Source of the DNA: Juglans regia
Taxonomy: Eukaryota > Streptophyta > Magnoliopsida > Fagales > Juglandaceae
Assembly (NCBI RefSeq): GCF_001411555.2
Contig: NC_049903.1
Location: forward strand, 13,559,234 to 13,623,233
Reading direction: 5' to 3'
DNA: 64,000 bases
A program made the position numbers and the translations under genes. Below are positions 1 to 11,930 of this stretch, one piece after another (the first letter of the stretch is position 1; every line of letters begins with the position of its first letter). The notes below the pieces were generated by a model. The model was not told the origin of the DNA and did no database searches. It saw only the letters and a program-made list of their open reading frames with translations.

Positions 1-214
1 CTAAGACACGATTTGATATTTTTATGATCATAAATGGAAGTGGCTCCAATATATGAAGACCGCTTCTTACGCTTTGCAATGCTGCAATCCTATAGTTGCC
101 TTCCACATTGTACTTTGGATTGCTGAGGCATATAGGGTGATCGCAGTACATAGTTGGAGAAGATATTAAAAAAATTTATACCATCTAAATCATAATTTTT
201 GCAGTGTTGAGTAC

Positions 215-3200
215 CTTTGTCCCTTGATATCCTGCCTCCTATGCATCCTTTCCACCAAAGAATGCCTAGAATCATAAGAATGAGGAATAGCACTGATACT
301 ACAGCTCCAATCACTATAAATATCTCAACCTTCATAGGGGGACTGAAATCTGAAGAAAGAAAAGGAGCTGAGTAAAGCGATTTTGAAGCTCCATACACAA
401 AACTGATTTTCTGTATACTTTTGCTGTTCGCCAATCTAAGAAGTGTGAAACAATTTGGAAAGGATAGAAGAATTCTCATATTTCAGGAAATGGTTACCAG
501 ATTCCACAGAGATGGCTGATATGAGAGGACCATACGTTCCTCTCTTTGGAGCAGCTGTCGTCCCTTTCCCAGCCCAGTGGAAGCGGATCTGTAAAATTTT
601 ATTGCTCACAACTGCTTTATATGTCCTAGACACACTTTTATCAACCCCTTGTGCGGCATTTTCAATATCAAAATCCATTAACACCGGTTTTTCCTGTGAC
701 ATTAACTAATTAAAATCCTGTTCTACATATAAAGAGAAACAAATAACTTTGTACGTACCTGGATATAAACATCAAATATCCGTCTTCCAAGACTGTAAAA
801 GGATCTATTCTCCCTGAATACTATCTCTGCAAAGGATAGTGTCACGCGATAATTCCCATTTGCCAAGCAACGCACATAATAGGTGAGAGAAAGGGGAGAG
901 AGGCGTGCACTCGTGTATAATTCAGAACTGTTCATTCTGAGTGTTGATACATTGTTCGCTATGTATACATTTGAGGTTCTGTTAATATCCCAAAATTGTC
1001 CACTTGAACTTATTCCCCAGTTCTCACTCCCGAGAACAAATTTTGCCGGACCTGCTGGATCCAGATCCTCTTCATACTTTATGTTTCCACTGGTGATAGC
1101 TTTTCCGCCACAATTTATATGCACTGAATAACGGTCTACACAAACAACAGCTTGTGGAAGTAAGCATTATAGGTCAAAAAGGAAGAATTATTAGTTTTGT
1201 CTTCTTGGTTCATTTTCTTAAATATTTCACTGTATTTTGTTTTTTCATTTCTGAAAGCAAGCCGTATCAAAATGGAAGCCTTACAGCACAAATTAAGGCA
1301 TAGGCCACAAAGTTCTATTTGAAGGTATGTAATTACCTTTTGTGCAACGAATGTTCTTTTGGCATGCCGCAGTATTTCTAGATTAGCATAATACAAGAAG
1401 AAGCATGAGCTTATGCAAAATTATAGTTGAAAAGGAAAAGCTTTGGAAAAATCAAAGTGAGAGAGAAAAATTTTGGTTGTTCTTAAAAGGAAAAGAGAGA
1501 GAACTTACGAGTTGTCCCGTCCAAGAGAGCTTTCAAACACATTTCTGATGAAATGAGAAACTCATTATTTTTTGAAAAACTATAAAGCTTAAGTTTTTGG
1601 AGAGAAGTTTATGCAATGGCCAGGTCCTACGATATTAAGGCTAAGAGTGACAAAGAAATGTCCTTACAGGGTTTCTCGACAAGTAGGCCCCACAGAGCTC
1701 TCTGAAAATTTATTGTAAGAAAGATCTAGTTGGCTACACATGAACATAATTTTCATTAAGAACTCATTATATATCCCAAAAGAAATAAAAAATGACTAGA
1801 GTTACAGGTTGTAAAACCAAACTATTTCATTAACTGAAACAGCCAGGAAGATGGCCATTGAGGAAGTAGCATGATTGACCTCATCTAACATTGTCATCTA
1901 AATCAGCTGTGCTATGTATTTACCATGTTGCATTTCCCTAAATCTATGCTTGGTTTTTGTTGATGTTAATCCAATATCATTCCGGTTCAGACTATCAAAC
2001 ATCTCTGGCCAACTTGACATAACTGTCAATATACTGTTCGACTGATAACAGACTTAGCTATATAACAATGTAGAACAAGTTCATCTACTACTCCTTTCTA
2101 CTGGTGACACATGGTGTATGATGCAAATTAAATTCTCCAGAAAAATTTCTTTAATCCACCCATTGCATATGATGAGTGAATAAGACCTATAGCTGACCAT
2201 ATCATAAGATGAATCAGCTTCCAAAGTGATTTATATTTCGACATTATGCATATTTGTAAAAACTATATATCCACCGGACCCTAAAAAATTACAAAAAAAA
2301 TATTATCATGCAAATCTGGTGTATAATTTAAAATGAACTACATACTCGCGAGGATCTCTGTCTAGGACCCACTTCGGAATAGCCCCTGTGAGCAAGTTGC
2401 TTGTCAGAAACCTGTTCGAAGAGCAAAATAATCACATTCTGGTTAAACACACACTCATATCATTACTAAAGGAAGAAAACTGAGGAAAATTTAAGGTACT
2501 AATTTTGTATTCATCCTTACACACTCATATTAGAAGAGGGTGGGAGATTTATGCAGCACATATTAGCTTCAAAGTCGGAAACGGAGTGAAGGTAAAATTT
2601 TGGCATGATTCATGGTGCGGCCATCGGGCACTCAAGGATGTCTTTCCACAAGTTTATAGCTTAGCAAGAAGGAAGGAAGTATCAATAGCAGATTTAGTCA
2701 TCTTTTCCAATGGAACCTCACTTTCCATAGAGAAGCCCAAGATTGGGATATGGATGACTTTTCAGCTCTTTATGACCTTGTGTACTCCATTCGTGTGTCG
2801 GGAGAATGTGAAGATAAGATATATTGGTGACCCTCTAAGAAGGGAGTTTTTACGGCCTGCTCTTACTATCATTCCTTGAACATGCACAACTCAGCCCCGT
2901 TCCCATGGAAGAGCATCTAGAAGACAAAGGCACCTCTAAATGCAGCTTTTTTTGTATGGACAACCACTTTTGGGAAATATTCTTATTATAGATAACTTAA
3001 GGAAACGTGGCATTATAGATATGAATTGGTGTTACATGTGTAAGAAGAGTGGTGAGTCTGCTGACCATCTATTACTACATTGTGAGATTGCTATGTCCTT
3101 GTGGACTAATGTCTTAGCACGAGTGGGATTAGCGTGGGTGATGCCGGAAAGGGTATGTGATTTTCTAGCCTTATGGAGAGGTATTAGGGGCAACTCTCAA

Positions 3201-6200
3201 ATTGCATCCATATGGAAGATGCTACATATTTGTCTATGGTGGTGCATTTGGAGGGAGCGGAACGTAATATGCTTTGAAGATTAAGAGAGATCATTGGAAG
3301 AGCTTAGAATTTTGTTTTTCAATACTTTACTCCATTGGTCGATTGTAATTGATTTTCATGGCAGGACTTTTCATGATTTCCTTGTATCTCTAAAGTAGAC
3401 ATAAACTTGCTCATGTATATGTCCCGTATACTTGGGCATTTTTTGTCTCTCTTTTGATCAATAAAAATTTATTTACCGATCAAAAAAAATATATTGTTCT
3501 TCAATCCAGTGGATTGGCACCACAAATGCAATTGTCCTGCATGACTACACAGGGGAGTTAATCTGCAAAGCTCCCAGTCATGACTAAATAGATGCAGTTG
3601 TCCTATCTAACCCAACCATGTAAGGATGGGCATAGGACTTGCCGAATCATCTCACTTGTCATGGTGTGCTTGGAGCTTCTTCTTAATTGTTTATTTGAAT
3701 TTCATCAAAAAATAAATATATTTAGGGTTTTGATTCAACACATACATGTATTCCATCTTTGCTAGGTCTTTAAAATCTGGAACATTTCCTTCTAATCTAT
3801 TGAAGCTGAGATCTCTGCACAGATAAAAGGATAAAGTAGCTATATAATACTACATAAGAATAATAAAGCTGCATAAAAGTGAATATGGTAAACCTTATAA
3901 ACATGTTCAGTTTTTAGAGCAAAGATAGAATCAAGAAGACATAATACACAGGATAAACAAATTGAAAGAGATCCCTTGTCCATGTAAGGGTGGAGATAGC
4001 TCAAAAAAGTTTCTATAAAAAAGTTAATGGTTCTCTTATTTTCAGTCCAGTGAAAGCAATGTTGCATAGATATCTTGACAAAATTCTTGCTATTCATAGA
4101 TATCTTGGGGCATCTGCAAGAATGGACCTAAGCAACATGACGTGTAGATCATTGCTGCTGTACATCAATGTCCATGGGAAGAAAATTGACAACTGTACAT
4201 AGCTGATTTCTAAAAGATGGCCTGTAAAGATTGAAAGCAATTATAATGTTTTTACTAGGCTAAAGTGGGAAAACAAATATTATTACATATTCACAAGCAG
4301 AACAATATTTCCCACTCCTGTTTCAATCCAATGTTGCTATAAAAGTACAGTACCTCATAGTTAACGGTTTCAGCATATGATCTTAATTCTAATAAAGAAT
4401 TAGAAAAAAAAATCCATATTGAAACAATACAACAACACATCTATCTATATTTATCCGTAATGAACAGGGTCTGTGCCAAGTATCTGGAGTTTTCAGTTCT
4501 TCGGTTTTTTAGTAAATGAAAATATAAAATAGACAAAAACAGAAAGGATGGAAGAAGTACAAAATTTGGAGTTCTGGCATTTGTGATATATTTGCAGGGA
4601 TTGTTCCAGAGAGATTGCAGCTCCTCAACATTCTGCAACATTAACCAACATCGTCTAAGAAACAACTCTAGAAGTTTGTATTATTGAAGCTCCTAACATT
4701 TTGCAGTTAAACAATGACTTACAATCTTTTCATTCCCCTCATGTTACTCAATAGCGGAAATTTAGAACCCTCACCATGTAGGTCACTAATTCTTCTGCAC
4801 AAAATTGCATTATCAATGACTGTTAGTATCTTAATCAAACAAATCTTGTTAATTCGAGTACAAAGGAAGATATCGCAGAGAATTTACAACAGGAATCCTG
4901 AGAAGAGCATAACTTACAGCTCAGTTAAATTACTAAGGACAGAAATACTAGAAGGAATGGGCCCATAGAGACCACTTGCTTGGATCTCCCTGTGAAGAAC
5001 ATAAATATAATGAGTTAGGTTACACCTGAGTATTCTACCAGAAGAGATTCAGGCAGAATTATTGGGGGAAAAAACACATACAATTTCTGAAGGTTTTTCC
5101 AACTATGGAAAAAGTCAGGTATTTTTCCGGTGAAGCTGTTACTGCTAATCCTACTGCACTCGGCTCAAAATAGAAACATTGAAACATGAGTTTTCTCAGA
5201 TAGGAATGTAAAATTAATATTATAATAGAAATGACCTAAAAGTTACAACCACTTACAGTTCCGTTAATTTTTTCAGATTAGTGAGAGCGAGTGGCAACTC
5301 TCCCGTGAGATTATTAGCACTAAGAATACTGCAGTCAACAAATGACCGGAAGTTCAACATATTGGGAATTGTGAAATGAATCATCAAATGTGATTTCAGA
5401 ACTAAAGGACAGGATAGTAGGAAAACTGACAGATTCTCCAAGTGAACCAAATTTCCAAGCTCACGGGGAACGCTTCCAGAAAACAGATTGGTCTCTAAGC
5501 TCCTGATATTACGACAGTCTTCGTCAATGTTACAGATGAAAATGGTGAGTAAAAAAGATAAAAGAAGAGCTTACAAATATACAAGCGTGGTCATGCTTCC
5601 CAGGGAGCTTGGGATCGGTCCTGATAACTTATTTACACTAATCGACCTGTAGTGAATTATTATAATCACCATAGATATTAATGTAATATAATCAGTAGTC
5701 TAAACCCTTGAGCTTTATGATTTTGATCAAGGAATATCTCTGCAACGAGTAGAAACTCACAGAACTGTCAAGTTTGCAGAAGCCCATTCGGAAGGTATTG
5801 TACCAGAAAGATAGTTTCGAGTGAGATCACTACAAACAATAAGAAAGAATTAGAAGCTTAAATCAATTTTCAAATACTAATAATTACAAAAAAGAATTAG
5901 TAGGGTTGATCTTCTTACAGCTTTTGTAGGAAAGGCAGCTTTACCAGAGATTTTGGAAGCTCACCAGAAAGATTCTGCCCTTTAAGAAATCTGTATGACA
6001 AGGATAATTGTACAACCTTTTATGTTAGAACTTCTGACTGAAGAGAAGTGATGTAGGAGCTTATTTTCATTTTTTTGAATTTTGTCATCCCATTCACATG
6101 ACCAACTTATTTTGTTTTTGCAATTGATCTATAAAATTATTTAAAATACGATAGTTATGTACAAGTCATATAATGAAAGACGATGATAAAGTTAAAAATG

Positions 6201-8414
6201 AAAAGTAACCAGCTATATATATATATATATGTATGTATGTATACATCACCTAGTATATATATACTTTGCAGGTGAAGCTTGAATAGTTTTCTAGCTTTGG
6301 TGAAATTAAGGAGGAAAATCTGGGTATAATTTGAAGGAAATGGAGGAAGGGTACGTACAGTGAAACCACGTGACAGACAGTACCAGCTGCTGAAGGGAAG
6401 GAACAATTGCAGATTAGAGAATTGTTGTACAGTGCTGGCTTGGAACTGTAATCTGCTTCTGCTGTGAACCAACTTGATTCATTGAGGCATGGGTCCACTC
6501 TGAAATTCCAATCATCCTTCCCCAGTTGTGTAGCTATTTCACGCAGGGCACCAACTGCATCATAATACAACGTCCCAACTTCTCATTTTTAAGAGTTTTT
6601 AATATTATTTTCTAAACTCTTGGGGACTCATGCCAAGAGTTACAAGAAAATCATTTTCAAAACTCTTCGAGGCAATTAAGCTAAGAATTCCTAAAGTAAA
6701 GAACAGTACTACTGCAATTCTGAATAATTCTTGATGCGAAGATGCGAGTATTTTTATAAAATATTTTATAAAAATATTTTTCATTAATTGAAATATAGTT
6801 ACGTAAAATATTGTGAAAAGTGTTGTGGATAAATCATTTTTCTCATTCCAATCATGATCTGAATCTTGATCATAAAGATAAAAACATTCAATATTTTATT
6901 AGATTATTCTAATTTTTATGAAATTATCATTTATCCTAAAAGTTTGAGTGGACGGGAAGAGAAAAATTATTTATTTGTATTGTATTCTTAATACTCTCTC
7001 ACAAGTAGACCTAATACGTAAAATATTTAATTAAATTGGGCAGAACATAAAGTTAGGGTTAAAACTTAGGACCTCTACTCTGATATCATGTTAAATCACT
7101 TCTAACTCGTCTAAAAAATTTAAACTGATAAAAAGAAATAAATTTAATTATTCTTATTATATTCTTAATAACCTATTAATCTTTGTTAACTTTGATAGTT
7201 GGAATACACTGACTCATGTTGTTTTCTTAGGCTATGGACCTATTCCTCACAAGAATATATTAAAGTTGATTTTTTTTTCATCAAGTGAGGGTACGTACAC
7301 TTAATTACTATTACCAAGATTTCCCAAAACCTATTACCAAGTGATACAATTCTTTATTACTTCCTATCCTCATCCATTACCCATGATGTTACATTAAACA
7401 GATACTTAAGTTAAATGTGGGCCCCATGAAGTCAAATAAGAAACATGTTTATAATTCTCCATTCGACACGCATTACACTCGAATTTCTTAGCAATAGATT
7501 TAGGATGGAAATCTCAATACGGCTGTAACTTTTGTTTAGTTGTTGAATTGAATTAAGTTAAATTATTTATGAATAATAGTGAATAGAGTCAATAACAGAG
7601 TAAATTTTGTGAGGCTCACCTAATATGAGTTTAGATATATTTAGATGTTAATTAATATGAGTTTAGATATATTTATAAGAAATTGAAAAATATTGTGAGA
7701 AGATGTGTTGAGTTAAAAAAATATTGTGGATCCTACGTGTAAAAAGGTTTTGAATTGAGATAAATTTAATAATTTAAGAATTGAGTATTTAGATGTTAAA
7801 CTTAACTTAAAATTAAACTATCCAAATTTTAAACGGCCTCATCATGTCCTATAGGTAATGAATGTTGAATTTTTTATTTTAAGTGGACTCATCTCGTCCG
7901 AATCAACATATATATCATGATCTCCCCTTCTTTTCTAGGATGAAAAAGATCAAGCCCTTAAATATAAGAGATGTATATATAGGTCCAAAACCTGGATTTA
8001 AAGGTAGGCCGGGAGGGTCTTGGGTCGTCGAGAACTTTTTCAAAGTTTAAACAACGTCTCAGAAAATCGACATCTTTTTCAAACAAAATAACGAATCAAT
8101 GACATTGAGAAAAGAAAACAAAACATTAATCTTGACCCATGAATTAATAATCAATTGCATGCTATTCAGTACGTACTTTCAATACTGGAAAATTATCATC
8201 CACATGAACTCAATCAATAATGATCAGTTCATGAAAGAGAAAAAATTAGTAGAAAGAGTAGGTTTTAATTACCTTCATCTTTAGGAAGACGCCCTGCTAC
8301 TCCACCTTGTGCCTCCACTAATTTGAATACTCCCACCAAAACAATTAGCAATACGAGCGTACTTTTAAGACTCAAGCCAATCGTCTTTGCTACTTTCTGA
8401 GCTTGTATCGCCAT
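215..8414 (-). CDS. LRR-malectin receptor-like kinase, copy 1 (exons 1-19; kinase part outside window)
   Basis: Cell-surface receptor kinase of the plant LRR-VIII-2 family; ligand unknown. Exons on the minus strand: 8273-8414, 6359-6554, 5919-5990, 5761-5829, 5575-5646, 5431-5502, 5257-5328, 5082-5153, 4918-4989, 4723-4794, 4561-4632, 3746-3814, 2346-2411, 1668-1733, 1509-1544, 1337-1377, 759-1135, 498-693, 215-349. All borders are GT-AG and in phase with the complete copy 2. The start at 8414 puts a signal peptide (MAIQAQKVAK..., hydrophobic LVLLIVLVGVF) at the N-terminus; an in-frame ATG at 8492 is too close to the TATA tract. A WNFRVDPC cap follows, then LRRs one per exon, the malectin domain (INCGGKAITSG...) and a membrane segment (IFIVIGAVVSVLFLILMILG). 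The kinase exons would lie left of base 1. No stop or frameshift was seen. An antisense LINE sits in intron 12. The visible exons match copy 3, with only synonymous differences noticed. Confidence 0.9.
2507..3490 (+). mobile_element. 5'-truncated LINE in intron 12 of RLK copy 1 (zf-RVT region, 3' tail)
   Basis: Plus-strand remnant of a non-LTR retrotransposon ORF2 C-terminal region, antisense to the host gene. The translation contains FKVGNGVKVKFWHDSWCG, typical of the segment after the reverse transcriptase, and WCYMCKKSGESADHLLLHC, a zf-RVT zinc-binding motif. The frame is broken between the two open parts (2505-2879 and 2940-3284), so it is inactive. It ends in an A-run after GATCAATAAAAATTTATTTA near 3482-3489. 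The same insertion is in copy 3 but not copy 2. Confidence 0.85.
7521..7838 (+). mobile_element. MITE in intron 1 of RLK copy 1 (GGCTGCGTTTG family)
   Basis: About 318 bp beginning GGCTGTAACTTTTGTTTAG and ending TTTAAACGGCC, so the ends are imperfect inverted repeats. The internal part (ATTTATGAATAATAGTGAAT, then GAAATTGAAAAATATTGTG, then ACTTAACTTAAAATTAAAC) lines up with the elements at 11626-11930 and, reversed, 17476-17802. No coding potential. Superfamily not settled because no clean target duplication is visible. Confidence 0.65.
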
Positions 8415-8505
8415 TTTTCCCAAGCTCCAACGCCTTGAGGTGATGATGATCTGCAGCTTCCAAACATGTGCTGTAGTACGCGGTATGGACAAGATGCGAA
8501 TAGCT

Positions 8506-8524
8506 TATATATATAATATATATA
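8506..8524 (-). promoter_or_regulatory. Probable TATA region of RLK copy 1, (TA)n tract
   Basis: An uninterrupted TA-rich tract about 92-110 bp upstream of the start codon at 8414, followed upstream by a CA/CATA run. Its position suits a TATA box with a short 5' leader. An ACGT core lies a little further upstream (near 8560). Tract length here is about 19 bp. Confidence 0.5.
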
Positions 8525-8910
8525 CACACACATACATACACTTGCAGTATTATTATAATACGTGGCCGCCAATCAGTTTGACTCTGAATTTGTAGGATGA
8601 AAAGGTGATACAATAATTAGAAATCTCCATTATTTTTTTTTTGTCTTCTTCCTCCCTCCCTCCCTCCCTGGGTCGCCCCCCACAACCCATAAATGAGATC
8701 TAGAATCAATATTTAAATCCTTTAAATATTTTTTATCTGCTGCATGCAGTCGTTGTCTGTAAGAACGCCGTACGTAGCTTATAGATTCTCTGTAGCAAAA
8801 ACTAATTGGGTTACCGGCCTGTCTTAATTAACCCTGCCTTTTGAGTTAACAAAATTTGGGTTTTCCAGCTAATTTTCTTCTAGCTACTTCCCCGGTTTCT
8901 ACTTTGAGTT

Positions 8911-9080
8911 TAAGGCTTGTTTGGATGATTAATTATTTTTAATTTATTATTATAATTTTTTATAAATTTTAATATAAAATATAATAAATAATTTAATTTT
9001 TTTAAAATTTAAAATAATAATAATATTAAAAAATAATATTATAATAATATTTTATTATCTCAACATCTAAACTAATCCTA
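8911..9080 (+). mobile_element. Short AT-rich MITE upstream of RLK copy 1
   Basis: Ends are inverted: TAAGGCTTGTTTGGATG at the left and CATCTAAACTAATCCTA at the right. The interior is almost purely A and T. Matching element at 46253-46422 near copy 3; absent from copy 2, where this stretch is replaced. Confidence 0.6.
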
Positions 9081-9640
9081 ACTCGGATGTGAAGAAAATA
9101 AGAGAAAGTTTGAAGGTGGTTCCCGATTTGGAGATGGGCACCGGCGATTCTAGATACAGAGAACGGGAGGAAGTTTGAAGCTGGATGGACTCGCAGGGCA
9201 AAGCACAGTAATGAGTCCTGCAAATTCGAAGTGAGCTGAGTTGGTCTTGCCGTTTTGGGAAACAAACGTGGCCGACAAATGTTAAGAGCTGGGAGTTTTT
9301 TAATTGTATAGATAGTTGGGTTGTGAAAATGAAAATAAAAATAAAAATAATTGTTAGAAGTTGTCAGAAATTATAAAAATGAAAACAAAAAATATTAAAA
9401 AAAATTAAAAAATAGATAAAAAAAATTAATATTTTATTATTATATAAAAAAAGGAGATAATTATTCCAATATGCAATTAAAGTTTTGACTAATTAGCTAA
9501 GCAAAAAATAATATATTAACCAAACTTTAATTTCTAATGTAAGAGATACTTTTAACATACATTGACAAATTAAAAAAAGTACGACAGGAGACAAATCAAT
9601 TTGATAATAAGGAACTATTGGTTATCAAACTCATTTAAAT
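9081..9640. other. 5' flank of copy 1, no recognised gene
   Basis: A moderately GC-richer segment (9081-9290, repeated at 46423-46630) without a convincing gene is followed by A-rich low-complexity sequence. A 79-codon open frame on the minus strand here has no recognisable motif and runs through the MITE, so I do not call it. Confidence 0.5.
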
Positions 9641-9660
9641 TTATTTCAATTAATTATTAT

Positions 9661-9800
9661 AATTTTTTTAAATTTTAATATAAAATATAATAAATAATTC
9701 AATTTTTTTAAATTTTAATATAAAATATAATAAATAATTCAATTTTTTTAAATTTTAATATAAAATATAATAAATAATTCAATTTTTTTAAATTTTAAAA
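9661..9800. repeat. 40-bp AT-rich tandem repeat, about 3.5 units
   Basis: The unit is the 40 bp at 9661-9700 (starting AATTTTTTTA and ending TAAATAATTC). It repeats exactly at 9701 and 9741 and partially after 9781. The counterpart at 46998-47100 has about one unit fewer. Confidence 0.85.
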
Positions 9801-10250
9801 TAATAATAATATTAAAAAATAATATTTTAACAATATATTATTATCTCAACTCAGCTCAACTCAATTTAATTCAATTTAATATCTAAACATAGTTAGATGT
9901 TAAATTTTAGAATTCGAGTTTTGACATCAATCACTTTCGCAATAAATGCAGATTAAAATATCCCAATTTTCATGATAAAAGAACTATGTCAATTTCAAGG
10001 ATCTGAATAATATCAATTCTTCACTGTTTATTAATATATTTTTGGATGGTATAATAGTTATGTAGGATCTAATGTTTTATACATTTCTTTGACTTTTTAA
10101 CTCTTATGCCGACATCTTTTTCGAGAGAAACTCTACTCAACTCCCTCCTGCAGCACTAGCAGACACTATATATTCACATGCTATGTTTAGAAATTTTAAA
10201 AAAAGTTATAATATCGAGAAGACGAAGGCACGTGCAGACATACTTGGTAC

Positions 10251-10271
10251 TTTTTTTTTTTTTTTTTTTTA
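10251..10271. repeat. Poly(T) run
   Basis: An uninterrupted T tract, repeated in the right member of the large duplication near 48289-48306. It may be the tail of an old minus-strand retroposed sequence; no body was recognised. Confidence 0.6.
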
Positions 10272-10487
10272 ATTTATAAAATAAGACCATCTTCGTTCCA
10301 TAACCTCAACCACTACTTTCAAACGGAAATGCCGCCCCCAAAGAAGGTGGCGCCACCTATCGCATTTTTTTATTTTTATTTTTATTTATGTAATTATTAA
10401 GTAATTATTTTAAAACGACTTTATATTTTTTATTTTTTTTAAAAAATATTTAATAAATTTAAAAACATGTTTGAAAAGAAGACAATT

Positions 10488-10591
10488 TCAAAATGAGGTG
10501 ATAGACCTCGGGAGTCCTTCCTTATCCAAACAAACTCTTTCTGCCTTAATAGCCAATTTGGCTAGAGCATGAACAACAACATTTCTTTCTT
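10488..10591 (-). mobile_element. LINE ORF2 3' remnant (RNase H C-terminus), copy 1 side
   Basis: Read on the minus strand this encodes ERNVVVHALAKLAIKAER..., then GLPRSITSF and a stop at 10488-10490, the usual end of the RNase H-like domain of plant LINEs. About 34 codons remain. The counterpart is at 48591-48695. Confidence 0.65.
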
Positions 10592-10625
10592 AGAGGTATG
10601 GAGATGTTTCCATATAGAGGTATAT

Positions 10626-10790
10626 TATATTTCGCATTCTCATTCTACTTTTATTTTATTAAATAAGATATGATACATTTATCATTATTGGATGATAAAA
10701 AAATATTCGATAAATGATCATTCAATAGAGATAAATATACTACATCTTATTTAGTGAGATAAAAGTAGAATGGTAGTGTGATGTATAGAA
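10626..10790. mobile_element. Foldback MITE, left member
   Basis: The two halves are imperfect inverted copies: CATTCTCATTCTACTTTTAT then TTATTAAATAAGATATGATA on the left, answered by AAATATACTACATCTTATTT and AAAAGTAGAATGGTAGTGTG on the right. Each arm is about 75 bp. No coding content. Counterpart at 48724-48892. Confidence 0.65.
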
Positions 10791-11625
10791 TTTTTTATAT
10801 ATATGTATAATTTTGAAAATCTGTTTAAATCGAACCAGACCGATATATATTTATAATTTTTTATATTAAATATATATATTTTATTATATTATATATAGTA
10901 TATGCTATAACATAAAATTTAAATTTTCTTATTCAAGTATATTAATCTTAGAACATAAAATTAATATAACATGTAATATAACATATAAATTTTAATATTA
11001 TATATAAAATTAATGTAACATAAAATTTTGATATTGAACATAAATACATTTTTACACATAATTTGATCATATATACTCATATAAAAAGTCTAGAACTTAT
11101 ATATATAGACTATAGTTAAATTCAATACTATACTAGTATATGTTAATTATTATAAAATAATATATTTATACTATAATATAAATAGACTAAAAGTTTCGTA
11201 TATGTAAACATCATATTATTACTAACATAGATAGTCCATAAAATCGAAAAAACCAAACAGGATCGAACCGAAACTGAAAAAATAAAAAACCCTCTTAAAA
11301 CCCAAAATTGAGGCCCATTCGGTTTAGACCCATTAAGGACCACAAATTTGGCCACCTTAGCATTGATTTTGACTAAGATATTTCACCCTCCACATGGTTG
11401 ATCAAATTTGTTTAAGGGGACCTAGAAGGTTCTTGAAGTGAATGACTAATGTGATACCTCACTCTTTCAATTCTACACTCAACCAAAATGAAATATCTTG
11501 AGTTGATTTTTGTATATTTTATTGTAAGAAAAGATCAACACTCAAGCTTTATTCTAGATTTATCATCTTCCATAACTTGTATAAAAAGCCCTTCAACCTC
11601 TTCTAACGAAAATCATCTCTAATTT

Positions 11626-11930
11626 AGGCTGCGTTTGAATGTTGAGCTAAGCTGAACTGAGTTAAGATCTTTATGAATAGTAATGAGTTGAGTAGGTAAA
11701 GTGAGTTTTGTGAGGCCATTCTAAAGTGAGTTTAGATGTGTTTATATGTTAAGATGAGTTTAGTACTATTTATGGGAAATTGAAAAATGTTGTAGGTCCC
11801 ATGTATAATGAGGTTTTGAGTTTAGATGAATTTAGTAATTTGAGAGTTGGGTGTTTGGATGTTAGATTCAACTTAAAATTATATTGAATTGAGTTGATCT
11901 CAGTTGATTCTTGCAACCAAACGGGGCCTT
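11626..11930 (+). mobile_element. MITE of the GGCTGCGTTTG family
   Basis: About 305 bp starting AGGCTGCGTTTGAATG and ending CAACCAAACGGGGCCTT, whose complement starts AAGGCCCCGTTTGGTTG; these are terminal inverted repeats. Interior carries TTATGAATAGTAATGAGTTG and AGGTCCCATGTATAATGAGG, shared with 17476-17802 (reverse) and the RLK intron 1 elements. Confidence 0.7.

Larger units (their letters stand above)
1..11193. repeat. Large direct repeat, left member (matches 37309-49297)
   Basis: From base 1 to about 11193 the sequence is nearly identical to 37309-49297, including introns, an intronic LINE, promoter, MITEs and AT-rich spacer. Differences seen are scattered single bases, microsatellite lengths, a 731-bp indel (47359-48089, right member only) and a 67-bp indel (48526-48592, right member only). 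Similarity stops after TAGACTAAAAG at 11193 / 49297. The left limit is set by the window edge. Either a recent segmental duplication or two alleles assembled in series. Confidence 0.9.

Noticed and set aside
455..709. Plus-strand open frames over the malectin exons (also at 883-1131, 27944-28204, 28374-28628, 37762-38022, 38192-38440)
   Set aside because: Exact antisense shadows of spliced minus-strand exons with family-level protein similarity on the minus strand.
8273..8492. A longer first exon of copy 1 starting at the in-frame ATG at 8492 (26 extra residues)
   Set aside because: The extension lies within about 15 bp of the TA tract taken as the TATA region and would hide the signal peptide; the internal MAIQAQ start fits better. 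The same holds for 35358 and 45810.
9026..9265. 79-codon minus-strand frame conserved in both blocks (also 46368-46607)
   Set aside because: Conservation only reflects the recent block duplication; the frame runs into a MITE and shows no domain.
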